NCBI GenBank assembly: GCA_004794785.1
Contig: SJOL01005655.1
Location: forward strand, 251,637-315,636
Origin: Opisthorchis felineus
Taxonomy: Eukaryota; Platyhelminthes; Trematoda; Opisthorchiida; Opisthorchiidae
Length of the DNA stretch: 64,000 bases
Direction of reading: 5' to 3'
Of this stretch, positions 34,101 through 46,800 are shown one piece after another. Within the stretch, counting starts at the first letter, position 1; each line of letters starts with the position of its first letter. The translations under genes and the position numbers were made by a program. Under the pieces are notes generated by a model. It was not told the DNA's origin, did not search any database, and saw nothing but the letters and a program-made list of their open reading frames with translations.

Positions 34101-37100
34101 AGATAGCGATAGATTTTGGGTAGACGAACAAACAGACGGTCATGAGTAACATCCAAGTTTGGATTACTACACTATTACCATATTTACTACTATATACTAC
34201 TACTACTACATTACCACTATATTATTTTATTACCAATAATATGCAATCAGAGCCACAACTACCTTTTCAACCCTTCTATGGTTAAGAGAGTCTGCTTACT
34301 TATTTATGACCTTTGGACAGACTGGGAATGTAGCGCCGTGTAGCTGTCGCGCCATTAAAGAGTAATGGCGCATTACGGAGGAATTAATGTGTAAACAAAA
34401 AACGATAGGGGTTCAAGCCTTACAAGGGGTAAAGTCGATAGCGGTCTGTTTGTGGATTATCATTGACCTTCTAGGTAGGTTCATTTCATGAAACAGACGA
34501 ACATTCTTATAGCTTAGAGCTCGAAACCTCTTCTTGCATGAAGTAAGATCAAGAAGGTGGCTAGTGACAGAGTTTAAAGACATTAACGGTGCATGGTTCC
34601 GTGGAATCTGTTTGGAGCACTCAGTAGACAATTGACACTTCAAATTTACGCGTTAATGCACGTGCGCTGAAATGGGATAACTGAAGGGAAAACTAAGGAA
34701 TATGTTTTCACTTCGCTATTTTTCTGTTCATTCGTCGTTTTATGGTAGTGCTATCAAAGGAATGACATTAAACATTCTTGCAAAACTTAAATTCAACTAA
34801 CGTTGCAATAATTTACCAGTAATTACGGTATTGCAAAATGCTGCAATAAACACCGTATGCTTCGCAAGATCCCGCGTACACTTCCTCCTGTGATCTTCTA
34901 ATAATTTGTAATATATTTAGTTGGGTAAATATTGTACTGCATTATGGTTGCCATCCGCTGTCTTTAAAGTGAAAAGCTGACGAGGCGACATAAAATTATT
35001 GAAACTACCCATTCCCTGAATATCAATCCAATTATATTCATTCTAGTTCGTCAGCATCTCTCTGGATTCGATTTACATGAAATTGCACATGCTGAGCTTT
35101 GTGTTCTGTGTGCCAATGTTTGATCTGTTCTAGAGCCAGGGAGGGGCACTTGAATGCACTAATAAACTCTTTTTGGGAGATGGGTAATTATGCCACCATT
35201 ATTTATCACACTAGATGCTTTGAATTAGGCCTGCTGGCGGATATCAACGGATGCACGCGACTGGCATTTCTTACAACCTTTATATTTTCGGTAAAGATGA
35301 TCAGCTCCATGGGGGTGATGCCATCGAAACAGAAAGCTTTCTTCCTAGTTTTTCTCGAGTTCTATTATAAACAGGACGTTTGGTCAAGTTTTTAGATGCG
35401 CAATGCCGTATTTTCTTCCTTCTGTGAGTTGTTGCATGGATGGAGGTTTCTTAAGAGTTGAGAGTGTTGTATACCGGACCTCTAGGTGGCTTCGTGTTTG
35501 TTGTATTGCAACTCTGGACCCCGTTCCGTAGTCCCATGTGGATTGTCCGTGCTTCAAAATTTTTGCATCAACGTGCATTTATTAGCGGTTCAATTACTGA
35601 CTTCACCTGACCTATCTGAATTTCCCTTGATTCAGATACGTGAATGCAATAATAAAGTGCAGCAGGTTTACTGAGATTTCACATCAAAGAACGTCTATCC
35701 AAAGTTGCAAAATAATAAGCCTGATCATCTTCCCATGAACAAATGTCTAAGCAATTGAAAGCGGACCCCATGTGGTTTTGCAAACTTGTAGAGACTTACA
35801 ACGTAAGCATTGAGGTGGTAGGTTGTTGGAGACTTCACCGGGCTCACCTGAAGTTCTCACTACCGCTCTACTGCAAATATGCAGTTTGAATCAGGATCAA
35901 GTTACCTGGAAATTACCGAACAGTCCTCAAGGAACGATGACTGGCTGGATGAAAATTCTGAGGGTTCACTGCTGGTTAATAACTCGGACTAGCCCTTCAG
36001 TAGGATTGTACAAAACCGGCTCACTTTCTCACGCTTCATGCTGGTATGGGTTTTGGGTTAGATGTAAAGCCCAGATCAATAAATGTCATGGGATCCATTG
36101 GGTTCGCGCAGCCCAAAACTATCATAACTATTCTAGCACATGGAAATTCTTCATTAGTCAGTTTCCTCTTCAAGTGGTGTTCGGTTATCACAAAGTATCG
36201 GTTTATTATGCCATTATTCTACGTAAGCAAGACAGTTTGTTATTTTGCCACAAATTCTTCTTTACTACCTGCATTCCATTAAAACATTGCTGCTTACTTG
36301 GGGCCATTGACTAGAACCTAACTTTTAGGCTGCTTGAATTCGAGGAATCGGAAACCCAACAAGATGTTCGATCGTCCTTAAAAGTGTCAAAGGTAGCAGG
36401 ATTCTCAGGGATCTCGGTAAATGATATAGACTCCATCCCACTGTCTTATCGCTATACTGGATAAACCAGCCAACAGCAGTAATTGTAGCACTTGTTCTGT
36501 TTGCACATTCACTCGGAACTTTCAGCACGGAGTCTTTAGGAATAGTAAGGGAAATCAAACTTCCTACAAGAGAAGCCACTGAAATTTCGCTCCCCTGAGA
36601 CGAAGGGTGGTACAACTCTGCTTCAAACACAAGCGCATGATCCTGGCTGACGGTGATCTGTCTAGGGATCTTAAAGACGACTAAGATCTCCAAAGACGAC
36701 TTGGAAATCACTCCATTTAAGGGGTGGCACATTCTGAGGATGGTCTTTTTAAAGAGGAAATCAGTACTGAGAAATGCACTAACGCTGACCTCCGCTTAAT
36801 TACTTGTAAGCTGTGAGGTATAAGTTAGTGGAAAGAAAGAACCTTGGTTTGCTAACCAAACCTAACTGGACTCATGCACTACAAACTAGGTATTTCAACC
36901 AACAGCCCATTGGCACATGACAGGCAGAGGTCACAGCTGACGATGAAGTTTATTCTTGCATTCTTCACGTTTGTTTGATAGACGTACTGAGTGAACTGAG
37001 TCAGATCGATGTAGGCCGATGTGCTGGATATACATTTCAGCCATTGTAGTGTGCTTCACTTATCAAGAATGCACACACCATGATTAGTTTACCAGGCCTC

Positions 37101-40100
37101 GTTGTCTATGGTAATCCACTGTAGTGCAGGAGCACTCGCTGATCTAATATTCACCGTTAGTCAGGTTTCGGTTAGATGTAATCAAGCCTAATATGGGACG
37201 ATTACCTTTTTATTACTACAGTTTGTTTAACGAAAAGTGAAGTGAGCTCAGAACTTTCTTTTAAACCTTTGTCGGAAGAGTTTTCAAAAATTTATGCTCT
37301 ATATTTTATAACACTTGCTAGTATGAGTTTCCCGGTCAGCAGTTAGTGCATTAATGGATCTCTGTGTGCAGAGGTTTAGGAGCTGCGTTTGATGCCGTTT
37401 ATTAGCCACTGACACCTATGTGAACCAGAATAAGCTATGGCTGACGGCCGGTAGAGGTTGGTTGGTCACTGTCAGCCGGACTGTCTGAGGGTGAATGCTT
37501 AAGTAATTTGCGCACCGATTTCTTGAAGTTATTGTGCAACTTTTTTGCTGCATCCACTCTTTCTATTACGCCTGCGCTACGTCTGCTTTCAATAAGAGCG
37601 CTAAAAATTCACCGGCTTTTTGTTCATAGGACCAGACTTACATGCTACACAACATCCCCTGTTAGATCATGTTATAACTTTTCATCCGAAGCCTAGTATC
37701 CTATAAAACGTTTATGTATCTATAAGATAATGGTACCCCTGGGGAAGTCCTGTGTTTCCATGCAATCTAAAAGATGAGCTAGATATTCTTCTACGTAATT
37801 TACAGAGTTTTGTCCAATTCCTCCCAGCTACTTCTGTCTCATTCTAAAAAAGAGGTTGTCTTCGAAACAAAGCCTGCCGTAAACGAAGTCGCTTCGGCTG
37901 GTACAGTTCATTCTCTGTTAAAGATTGTAGCCTATTCTCCATCCCTTCAACTTGTTTTCAGAGTTCAGAGACTGCATACAGTATGTGTAATAAAGAAGAA
38001 ACTCGTGGTACTATGACCCAAGCCCCTCGAGAATGTGACGTCCAGGCGGACTACATCCAACGTGCTTGTCATCGGAGTATGGGAAATTTCAGCTTATGAG
38101 ATTTATATCCTATTATTAGTTAAGATGAGTATCTGCGTCTCGGAGGCATTTGGGGTGTACTTTGCTAAAATTTTGGAACTCGGCTCAAACTGAACTGAGC
38201 AGTTCTATGTTGGAAGTGATCTCCCTTAAGGTAGCAGATTTGGACGACCATTCTTTGTCACCTGAGCTTGCAGCTGTTTGCCCCTAGAAACACAATGTGC
38301 GGCGGTCACCCAGTGTCAAAGGTATTTCTTCAGGAATCTACGGGACTGGTAATAACTCTTTTTGTGTGCAAAATTCGCGTGGTTTGTTATTATTCGTCTT
38401 AATTCTCCATCAATGTAGTACAGCGAAAATTTTCAGATTCTATCATATTTAGATGGCCTATTCTCCCATTACTATGAAGGTACCGAAGGATGGCGAATAG
38501 AGCTCGACAGAGCCGTTCATGCCAGCTATAACAGAGATGGCGGGTTGAGCTTAGGGTGACGTAAGACAGCTGATGTTAGTGAAGCGAGCTAGTTTGACGG
38601 ATAAAATAGAAAAACCACTCGCAAACACGTACAGATATTAGATGACACCAAACTTATGGTGCATTGCAGCATAACACAACCAAGTAAAAAGAGGGAGGCA
38701 ATGAGAGCAGATCAGGAAGATGCCAAAGAATGTTTGTTAGAAGCGATCTATAGCGTAACGTGCTACTAGTCCGCAACAAGCTTGATGTTCGAACACCTTG
38801 AAACTGACATCACAAGTGAGACGCAGAATCTGCAATTTTTGAACCTATGAATTATTGTGTTGGGCATCAGCTACGATTAATGCAATCTATTTTTCTGCAA
38901 AATCAATTGGTAAATCTACTACTAGCGAAACTGGCCCTCTAAACTTATCTGAGAATACGGTGGTGTGCACTCACTCGCCCCCAGCCGAGAATACGCCTCC
39001 AAATCTGAAGCACGGCTAAGGTCCTGTTGCAGATCCAGTACTTCGACAGAGTTAATATCAGTGTTCCGCATGCAGTCGGGCATAGGTATGCATATTACGT
39101 TCCGGTGGAAATTCAATTCTCTATTCGAATTGTCTGCGGGGATGGCAGGATGTAGCCAAGTGGTATCGGTTTACTTTGGAAATTAGTGCCGCATATAAAG
39201 AACATGCGATCAGTAGGCAGCAAAAGTCCAACATTGCTCGTTCTCACTGAATCCAGTCCTAAGCGATCAACCCACATGTGTTTATTCGTGGTGTCAGCAA
39301 GTAGGATGTTGGGTTAGTTTTTGGTCTGTGGTAATAGAAAGCTCAAAGCATAGTTAAAATTTTCATTGATAGCATCAGAGATATAGAGCAAGCGGATGCA
39401 TTCAAAAGACAATGTTCATTAGTGCACTCTTGAGATGGCTTCATAGTCGTCGCCAAATGACCCTTCCGAACGCGACAATTGATAAGTATCGCTTAATTTC
39501 ACGAAACAGTAGGTATTCCTGGCACAGCCCATCACAGCGGCTCCTGAATCTACAGGCTTGCTCAACAGGAAGCGAGGATCTGACATGGAAATCACTGTGG
39601 CAACTATACTTTGGTCTCCTATCGTTGTTTCAAACAGGAAGCACCTATGAGGGAAACCAGGCAATCGGGCAAGAATAGCCTCTCTTATGGCGAGAACTTT
39701 CAAAACAGTCGGATGAACCGCACTTCAGAGTATGAAGGCTGACTGCCGAGAATCTCAGTCTGTGGTCATTGAGACATGGATATCTAAGCTGGAAGTGACG
39801 CAAACGGATGCGGTGGGATAGGGAATATGAACGAATAGGTGAAAGAGGAGGGGAGGTGGTAGTCCGATTTCGGCTCCCCACGCTGTTGTATGCAGTATGG
39901 AGGGTGACAAGACAACACGACAGCCAGTGAGGTGATAAATTACTCCTGCTCGTGTGATTCGTGATTGTACATGGACACAGATATGATCAGGGCGCCCAGG
40001 CCCAGAGAGGACGACCAAAAACCTCAACCGGCTCACTTGGCTCAAATACCTGATCGCAAGGCAGCGATAACATATGTGATCTAGCCTTCAGGGAGCAAGT

Positions 40101-43100
40101 AGCCATACACGTCCCAACCCATAACCTTGCCGACAAGCGGCCTACATTAGTGAGACTTAAACCACTGACTAACCCAGTATAAGAGAATTTGAGTACTACA
40201 GTACTCCACAACACAACTCACTGGGCTACAAAAAATGTATAAACTGCCATGCTACAGCAAGGTTCAGTCTCTCTACGACGGTCTCCACTATCAGCAATAC
40301 ACGCACGCACAGCTACAATCAGTGCTATGTGTGTCGATGCGGCGAAAATGGCGGTTGTCTCTGAGATTAACGCATTTTTGTAAATTGATGAGAATCGTCC
40401 AATGCATCGGTACCCCGGCGATTCAGAACGTTAGATTAACGAGATCAGATTTGTGAAAAAACCTAATTGCTAAACCAATAATAAAGATGACTTGTCCGTT
40501 AAATACAGGGTAGCAACCTTAGTCAGTCCCCCATGCTTAGAACTGAAAGGTGTGCTTCTTAACATGGAGTTAGGTCCTACATGAGGTTGCAGTCCCCAGA
40601 TGTACATGGATTTTTCAGAGTGAGTCTCGAATAAACCTTAACCTGTGAATGGCATCACTCTCTTTATCGATGCTTGGTGTCATCGTGAAAAAATGTGAAT
40701 ATATGAATAACGGTAGCCGCGTGAATCAGCGATAAACCTTTGTTGGGGTATTCCTGAATCAGTCCCCTTGGAGATTCGTAAGCTGATTCTTGCTGGCGAA
40801 TCTCAACAGGGATGAAACAGCATACACATTAATTCCATTTTTCAGCGAAGTATTAGGCCGTTTTGCACTAGGTGCTCCAAAATACTGATCATCTCTCTAC
40901 TACTTGCGAACCTGATGAAAGGTTAACTGAGCCGAACTATTACGAAAGATGGCTCAAGTATATCGCCCGGAATAGAATAATCCCCATCCATGTAATCCTA
41001 CTACCAGCCACATGACCCAACAGAACTACGCCCACCATTCACCAGGCACAGCAATGCACACGAATCGTCAGAGTCATACCACTCCAAAGCGACCGATTGC
41101 GATGCTACTACGACCCGAAACTTGAATAAAAAGTATATTATTCCATCTGTATACACCTTTTGATCTTAAAATTATCAAATGCGATTTCACTTTGGATAAA
41201 ATCCACTCTAAAAGATCTCTACGCAAACTTGTTGGGACGATTGAAAGCGCCCAGACCAAGAGGATTGCTTCAGTACAGTACTGTACCGAGATCTGAATGT
41301 GAGCCACAGCCCAGTGAGGAAACGCTTCGCATCATTGTTTTCGTAGCACTTTCTCTGACGAGAACATATCGAAATCATGTTACTGCAACCCATGTGTTCT
41401 CAACTATCTGAATATATTCACTAGATTTAGTTTATTGACAAACTATCAACTACCTCAGGTTAGTCGATCATGAATGTTACTGAGTCAGCATTTAACTGAG
41501 CAACTTATAAATCACATTACTGAAGGACAAAACTGAATGGATAGCTGCGGAGTTGTAACGTTCGTGTACCCAGGGCAGATAACGCACGAAAACGACTCAG
41601 CACTGCGCTCGTGAATGGACATTTAGTTAGTTTTCAACGATCCTTACACATTTTGGGAGCTTTTTCCGATGGAGTTGACATCGATGACCAATTAAAAACA
41701 AGAGTTCTTTTTAATATTCTCCATCGGGGGCAACTTGTAGTCTGCTACCGCTGGTCGCAAACAGAAAACTCTCACTGAAAAACGGAACCGTAAAAAGTTG
41801 AGAATTTAACTCGTTGTCTTAAGGTAGAAAGGTGGGGTGGTTTCCAAGTCCCTGTGTTGAATGACCTGTTATGGTCGACAGAGTTCTGAAATAGTTTCAT
41901 GCGATATTGTGGTAAGGTTGTGAAGACCCGAGGAGGGCCAAATATGTGACCAGTTTCAGACAAACAAGTGGATTTCCATGTCGAGTACTGTAAGCTTTGT
42001 ATCAGTCTTTGAGCGGCTGGTGACAACTGCATTGAGAAATGCCCCGATATCAGTTGAGAATGGCACGCGTCCGTTCCACTCACAAAGATTTCACAGATAA
42101 TCCAAATCAAGCGGTAAACTGCACGTGCTGTGAACTGCTCAGGGCTTGGACTATTAGCTGGAAGCATGGGTATTACAGCTGAAACAATTTTCGGTTCAAT
42201 TTTTGTTATGATAATATCATGCTTAATTCGCATGTGTTTGATTTAGCGTGATGGCAAGCAAATTATTCACAAGGAAACTTGATTTGTTTGTATGGACGTA
42301 ATACACTACTCATAGAGTTGCTAAAGACTCTTCGACAGCCCCCGACCGGTTTGGCACTTCTTGGGGCCTAAGAACATCACAAACGAGAGAGTTAGCTAGG
42401 TTCCAGGCGAATCACCCGTCAAAACCAAATTGGTATCAGATGAGTGCATAAGTTGACTTGTTTGTATTTCAATTAATCCCAAGAAGGTGCTTCAACAACG
42501 TATAGTACTCCTTGATCCTGCCAGAGTAGGCTAACTACGCTGAGCATATGCGTGCAAACAAAACAAATTCGTGCTGGGATAATGCCAATATTTTTCAAAG
42601 ACAAACTGGTAGACATCGGAGTGAATTTCTGAGTAAAGATGTGCGAAGATTCACCAATTAGTGTGTTCGGTTTGCACTGTGACCATTTGCACTCGGCCTA
42701 AATTAAGATCCAGTATGGTGAGCTTGGTCGAAATTCACCGAAAAACATCCCAACTTAGAGTTGTATCCAAGGATTGTTTGTCCACGTTAATTTGCTACGC
42801 AATTGTGTTAGACAGTAGCAGTGACGTTTGACACAGGACTGATGATACAGCAGGTATGAGTTTAATTGTCACTGTCGGCGATCGTCTAACTTGAAACGAA
42901 TGGCTACCGGGAAACAGTCGCTGTATCAGGCTGGTCAACAATATATCTGAAGGGGCTTCAGTTACGCCGTTTCCGAAGCAATCAGTCTCCGCTTAACAAG
43001 ACTACCTGGTACTGCAACCGAAGGTCAGTATCCGAACGGTAAAGTGCAACTTTTGAAACAGTTTCACTTTTGTTTCACATCTACTTTCGTACCGGAGACC

Positions 43101-43502
43101 CAACTAGGAATGTTCTACGCAGTAATTTTCATCTCACAAGAAAATACTTTCATGCTTTTCCACTTTCTTAGTAGTCATAGGCTATGGGAAAATGTCCACC
43201 TTTGAACGGAAGTCCAATCACTGAAAGATAATCAAGAGAGCATAATGACCAGTCACTGTAGAAATGTGAGCCCAAAAACAGGGCACCCAACAGCGCAGTG
43301 ATAGTCTCCTTGAATGGTGACGAAACGTATGCAAGTCGATTACCAAGCTCAGCAAGCAGATCAGCAGCCATCTGATTGACTACCAAGGGAGAATGTTTTT
43401 TAGCTTGACATGCATAGTACTCACCGTGTCACCTAACGATATGCTCAGCAACAATAGGATCAGCAAAATTTGAAACTTATATCTTGAAAATTGAAAAATC
43501 AT
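30981..43502 (-). CDS. Signal-peptide-bearing protein of unknown function, multi-exon (incomplete model)
   Basis: Exons on the minus strand, 5' to 3': 43502-43425 (start, signal peptide), from 43371 (end unclear), about 42172-42095, possibly from 39644, then 39120-38975, 36680 to about 36320 with a short intron or frameshift inside, 31771-31591, and 31153 to the stop at 30981. Phases fit at 43425/43371 (0), 38975/36680 (1), 36.32/31771 (0, weak donor) and 31591/31153 (1); the joins between 42.1 and 39.1 kb are not resolved. The middle part is beta-strand-like with an NRT sequon (exon from 36680), as in an extracellular domain. No family was recognised. The model should be read as one probable gene, but the 5' and 3' halves could be two. 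Confidence 0.45.
31591..31771 (-). CDS. Exon of the minus-strand gene
   Basis: After GATATCTATTAG, phase 0; reads ERLLISFDSAFHSVAKFSVG and DICEKLDGQIPK; donor GTGATG. The trailing base joins the exon at 31153 in phase. Confidence 0.45.
31878..32047 (+). CDS. Terminal exon candidate
   Basis: After CGATTTACTTCAG the frame is open for 55 codons and stops at TAG. It contains NENYGITEINNELKKNDWKQ and is acidic at the front, basic later. Splice site and composition support a last exon on the plus strand; the rest of the gene was not identified. It lies between exons of the minus-strand gene. Confidence 0.4.
32050..35880. other. Long stretch without a firm gene
   Basis: This is intron of the minus-strand gene (between its exons at 36.3 and 31.8 kb). 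It contains a (TTACTA)-like trinucleotide run at 34167-34232. The open frame at 35099-35395 may be old repeat sequence. Nothing else was recognised. Confidence 0.4.
34167..34232. repeat. Imperfect (ACT)n run
   Basis: Degenerate TTACTACTA / ACTATATACTACTACT / ATTACC series over about 65 bp. Confidence 0.7.
35885..35992 (+). CDS. Acidic exon candidate
   Basis: A pyrimidine-rich acceptor (CTCTACTGCAAATATGCAG) precedes 35 codons (YLEITEQSSRNDDWLDENSE...) ending at TAG, with a possible earlier donor GTTAAT. Composition is protein-like and acidic. No partner exon was found. Confidence 0.25.
   Translation, partial: FESGSSYLEITEQSSRNDDWLDENSEGSLLVNNSD
36311..36680 (-). CDS. Exon(s) with N-glycosylation site, split by short intron or frameshift
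   Basis: After GAGATCTTAG the frame reads VFKIPRQITVSQDHALVFEA, continues beta-strand-like through ISLTIPKDSVLKVPSECANR, then coding quality moves to another frame (MESISFTEIPENPATFDTFK) that ends near 36320 at a possible donor GTTAGG, or at TAG 36313-36311. GT..AG intervals that restore the frame are 26 nt (36441-36466) or 47 nt (36445-36491). Confidence 0.5.
38975..39120 (-). CDS. Exon of the minus-strand gene
   Basis: 146 nt, donor GTGAGT. Reads HRNVICIPMPDCMRNTDINS and VEVLDLQQDLSRASDLEAYS. Its trailing base joins the exon at 36680 in phase to give RLGA-I-VFKIPRQ. Confidence 0.55.
39419..39644 (-). CDS. Exon candidate with cysteines
   Basis: After TTTCCCTCATAG the frame reads CFLFETTIGDQSIVATVISM and later VDSGAAVMGCARNTYCFVKL; it is open to 39419. 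Splice acceptor and composition are good, but I could not fix the donor or join it in phase to its neighbours. Confidence 0.4.
41772..42172 (-). CDS. Third exon candidate of the signal-peptide gene
   Basis: After ATTGTTTCAG the frame reads VIPMLPANSPSPEQFTARAV and on; a consensus donor GTGAGT follows at about 42094. The same frame is open for another 108 codons to a stop near 41772 and that extension also reads like protein, so the true exon end is uncertain. Confidence 0.4.
42280..42400 (+). repeat. Unnamed interspersed repeat, copy 3 (partial)
   Basis: Matches the left half of the copy at 28225-28430: GTAATRCACTRCTCATARRGTTGCT, GACAGCCCMCGACCGGTTT. The right half is missing. Confidence 0.55.
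43168..43371 (-). CDS. Second exon of the signal-peptide gene
   Basis: Starts at MAADLLAELGNRLAYVSSPF after GGTAGTCAATCAG, leaving an intron of only 53 nt (43372-43424). The frame runs to a TAA at 43168; the exon may end earlier at G|GTGGAC near 43194, which would join the next exon (42172) in phase. Confidence 0.5.
   Translation of the reverse strand: MAADLLAELGNRLAYVSSPFKETITALLGALFLGSHFYSDWSLCSLDYLSVIGLPFKGGHFPIAYDY
43425..43502 (-). CDS. First exon: signal peptide
   Basis: ATG at 43502 gives 26 codons with a basic start and strong hydrophobic core (KFQILLILLLLSISLG), then donor GTGAGT in phase 0. A pyrimidine-rich stretch ending in GAGTAG lies 45-80 bases upstream of the ATG and would suit a 3' splice site, cis or trans. 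Confidence 0.6.
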
Positions 43503-43703
43503 AGACTGATGTACATAATTAATATTATCAGGCCAACAATTCAACGAGATTCTACTCAAAAATAGGGAAAGAGATAATTCACAGGTGCTGAGTGCGACCA
43601 CAATGAGATCAAAGGGAATAACCAGTAAATAAATGTCAAATGAACAGACGGCGCGTCTCTATGTAGTGATTTTTGTACAGTTTTATAGGAGCGACGTTGG
43701 CAA

Positions 43704-43868
43704 CTAGTTGGCAATCTTGTGCTCGCTTTCTGGGTGATGAGAAAACTCATAGTCCAAATGTACAAAAGCACGTTCCACATGTTCCACTCTCTCAAGCTTT
43801 TTCTGCAACGTTTCTCCAATATCGTGTGCTTCCTTCAGGCGCATCCCCATCGGCAGAACAATATCCAC
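43704..43868 (-). CDS. CDF transporter last exon: C-terminal domain
   Basis: 54 codons plus TAG, after CCTAATTCAG, phase 0. [20 protein letters not shown], then LQKKLE and [12 protein letters not shown], ending SEHKIAN. This is the characteristic CDF cytosolic domain with its strand-helix-strand order; the end matches the usual family C-terminus. Confidence 0.9.
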   Translation of the reverse strand: MDIVLPMGMRLKEAHDIGETLQKKLERVEHVERAFVHLDYEFSHHPESEHKIAN

Positions 43869-46800
43869 CTGAATTAGGCAGAAATAAACATACGTGGTGG
43901 ATATAGGGAAGATGATACCATAAAAACATACTTTGGATGAGTTTATCAAGCCCACAGGTGGAATCTATTCAGATATACGAGAAGACAACCCTGTTTCACA
44001 GATGTACCACCCAATTTGGTTAGGCTGATAACAGAATTAGCGTGACTCCGCTACAAAAGCCATTTATCTGCAACACCTCAATACTATTACGCTTGGTCAT
44101 GTGTTTGAAAAGCGAGTGATACGTAAAATAGTTTGGGTCTTGAACTGCAAAACTGAGTATTCATGTTGATGTGGTGATCTGCTGTGAAACAAATACACGT
44201 TCGATTATCTGACGCCATGTTTCTTGAAGTTCAACCAAACCAGGAAAGTGGAAGGTGGATAGGCAGACAAAGCGAAAAATTGGTTTGACATGGAGAAAGT
44301 ACTTTCGCAACGATGAGACTTCACATAATAAACGAGAGATTCAATAGAGTCTCCCGTGAAAACGCAGTTGAGTGAGCGTATTTGTTGAGACATCACATTC
44401 ACCTTGTCTTTAAAAGGCACGCGAATTCTACCTGAAAGTGGTCGCCGTATCAGCGTGGTGGTCGTGATATCCTCCGGAAATGAACTGAACACTAGGATAG
44501 ATGGAAATTAAGTTGGCATTTGTCCCAAGAGGAGTAGAAACCGTACATCTACCCATGGGCAAATACTGGAAGTGGATGACTGGTTTCAATTTCCAATGAT
44601 GACTGCTTTTCTTGACCTGACCCTAGACAGACAATAATGTGAATGCAAGGCAAAGGCGTTCCAACTAGAAATTCAGCCCTCAAAAAAAAACATTCTACGG
44701 AGCGTCATGTGCCTTATAAAGGCCTAGGGAAGGCTCCCAACCGAATGTACCACATGTAGTAGAGCTAAGCAATATCGTCACCACTCCCGTTTCCCCCGAA
44801 CTTCGTGGTCGATACGATCATGGGAAGATCACTACCAATCTCTGACACCTGCGGATCCAGAATAGTTCAGCTGCGGCTACTTGACCACGCGGATGATAAG
44901 CGCTTAAGAAATCGGAACTGCAGAAATGAAGGCAACATCACCTAACGCAATACTTCTGCTGTATGATCTCTAGTGAGCTTCAATTCCAATACATCAATTT
45001 CGTTGGTCCGGTCACGTGTCTCGAGTGCCAGTGAACCGTCTGCCACGCACATCCCTTTTCAACAAACCAGGAACATTGATCACGCAGTAGAGAGGAATCA
45101 AGAGAAAAAGGGAGCATTTCGGCAGCTCCTTTGGGGAATTTCACAATCAACCATCGCTGACGAAGGGCACCACTATGTCCGCTCCCGAAGGGATGCGTGT
45201 ACATAGTGAGAGGTTTAAGTGAGGTTTAGTAGTGATCAGGCAAACACGAAAGCCATAATTAGCAAGCCGAATGTCGCGCTGTTAGATATCGCTTCCGGAC
45301 GGAGACTCAAGACGGGTTACATCAACTACAGACCCGTAATCAATAGCATTGACGCACTAGAGCAACTGCTTCAACGAACAGCTACCCCTTCTTAAGCCCC
45401 GTCGTGCTAACAAGAGATGTGTGATCCATTAAACGCAACCAACGAGCTAACAGCTCAGTATTTCGAAATATCTTCAGCGCGCATTCGCTCGTCCCAACCA
45501 AACTGCGGATACTGGGGTCATTTCACGGCTTATACGCAGGTTTAACTCATATAACGATGCTTGGGCTGTACAGTGTAGCCCGATGCAGTAACGCTACAAT
45601 CCAATCTGCATCGCTGGTGATCTCCAGTACATATCAAATAACTAATGGGGCAGGTACGTGCTCTGGAAAAGTGCTATGGCCAATCCCACTTCGAGTGAGG
45701 CCATAGGCCACCAAAGTACGTCGATGCGTATCCTCCAAACATGGCGAATCTCGCATTCACAATGTTCAATGTTTTAATAGGTCTCCGATGGGTCAAATAT
45801 TGAATCAAAAGTCACAGGCGTGGTCCTGGAACAAAGCCCAAATCGATCTAGGATGTTGACGGCAAAACACTCAAACCAATTTCCTCATCTGATCGATCCC
45901 ATTCTAGTTCGCTGGTCTTTATTGAACTAATCTATCCCTCAGTTCATTCCGGACAACTCTTAAGTACTGCGAAGTGCGGTAAGCCGAGTGTTGCCAGCGA
46001 AAGAGGGTTAACCGGAAGATTTTGCAGGGAATCATTAAGCCCTATGGTTTCAGCTGAGGTTTTCTTTTTAGCTTTGTGACTCACACGACTGAATCCTCTC
46101 TACCCGCCACTGAGATCGGCTGGACCGAACCTACCCCAAGATGGTAACACAAAGATAATGAGCGCCCTTTGAGGATCATATCCCACGAAGATGTAGATGA
46201 CCCGAATAACTATGCACACCAGGTTCATGTCTTTTGAACCTGCGAATTGCGGAGTACTTCTACTAGAGTGGGTGAAAGAAAACTAAAATCACCTTCACAA
46301 ACAAACCAGCCGGTATGGACGACGACTTCAGCCCATTCAGCAGATGCATTCATTCTATGGGGCACCTGGAGGAATAAATTAGTTTCTGAATCGGGAGGGC
46401 CACAATAGCTCTCGTCAACCGCTGACAACTAACGCAACGGCCTAGGATCGTATTTGTGGAATAATGGGGTGATAGCCCAAAAACTACATGACCGCACAGA
46501 GGATATCGTTCAAGTAACACAAATATCAGCCATAAAGTGCGAATGACGGAATCTCAGGCGTTCGCATCATTATGTTACGACTGTTTACCAACAACACTGC
46601 TTTTACAGAATATACCATCTTTCGTGTCTATCGTCTACATCACTGTGACAAACTGAAACCGTGACAGCTAAACTGAACTCTTAAAAGAAAAACGTTCAGG
46701 GAGAGCAACCCAAATGACCGGTTTCTTCGTCATAGAAGGGATTTACCTCGATGGAGGAAAATCGGGCTTGCTCAAGTAAACCCAAACTCACACACATACG

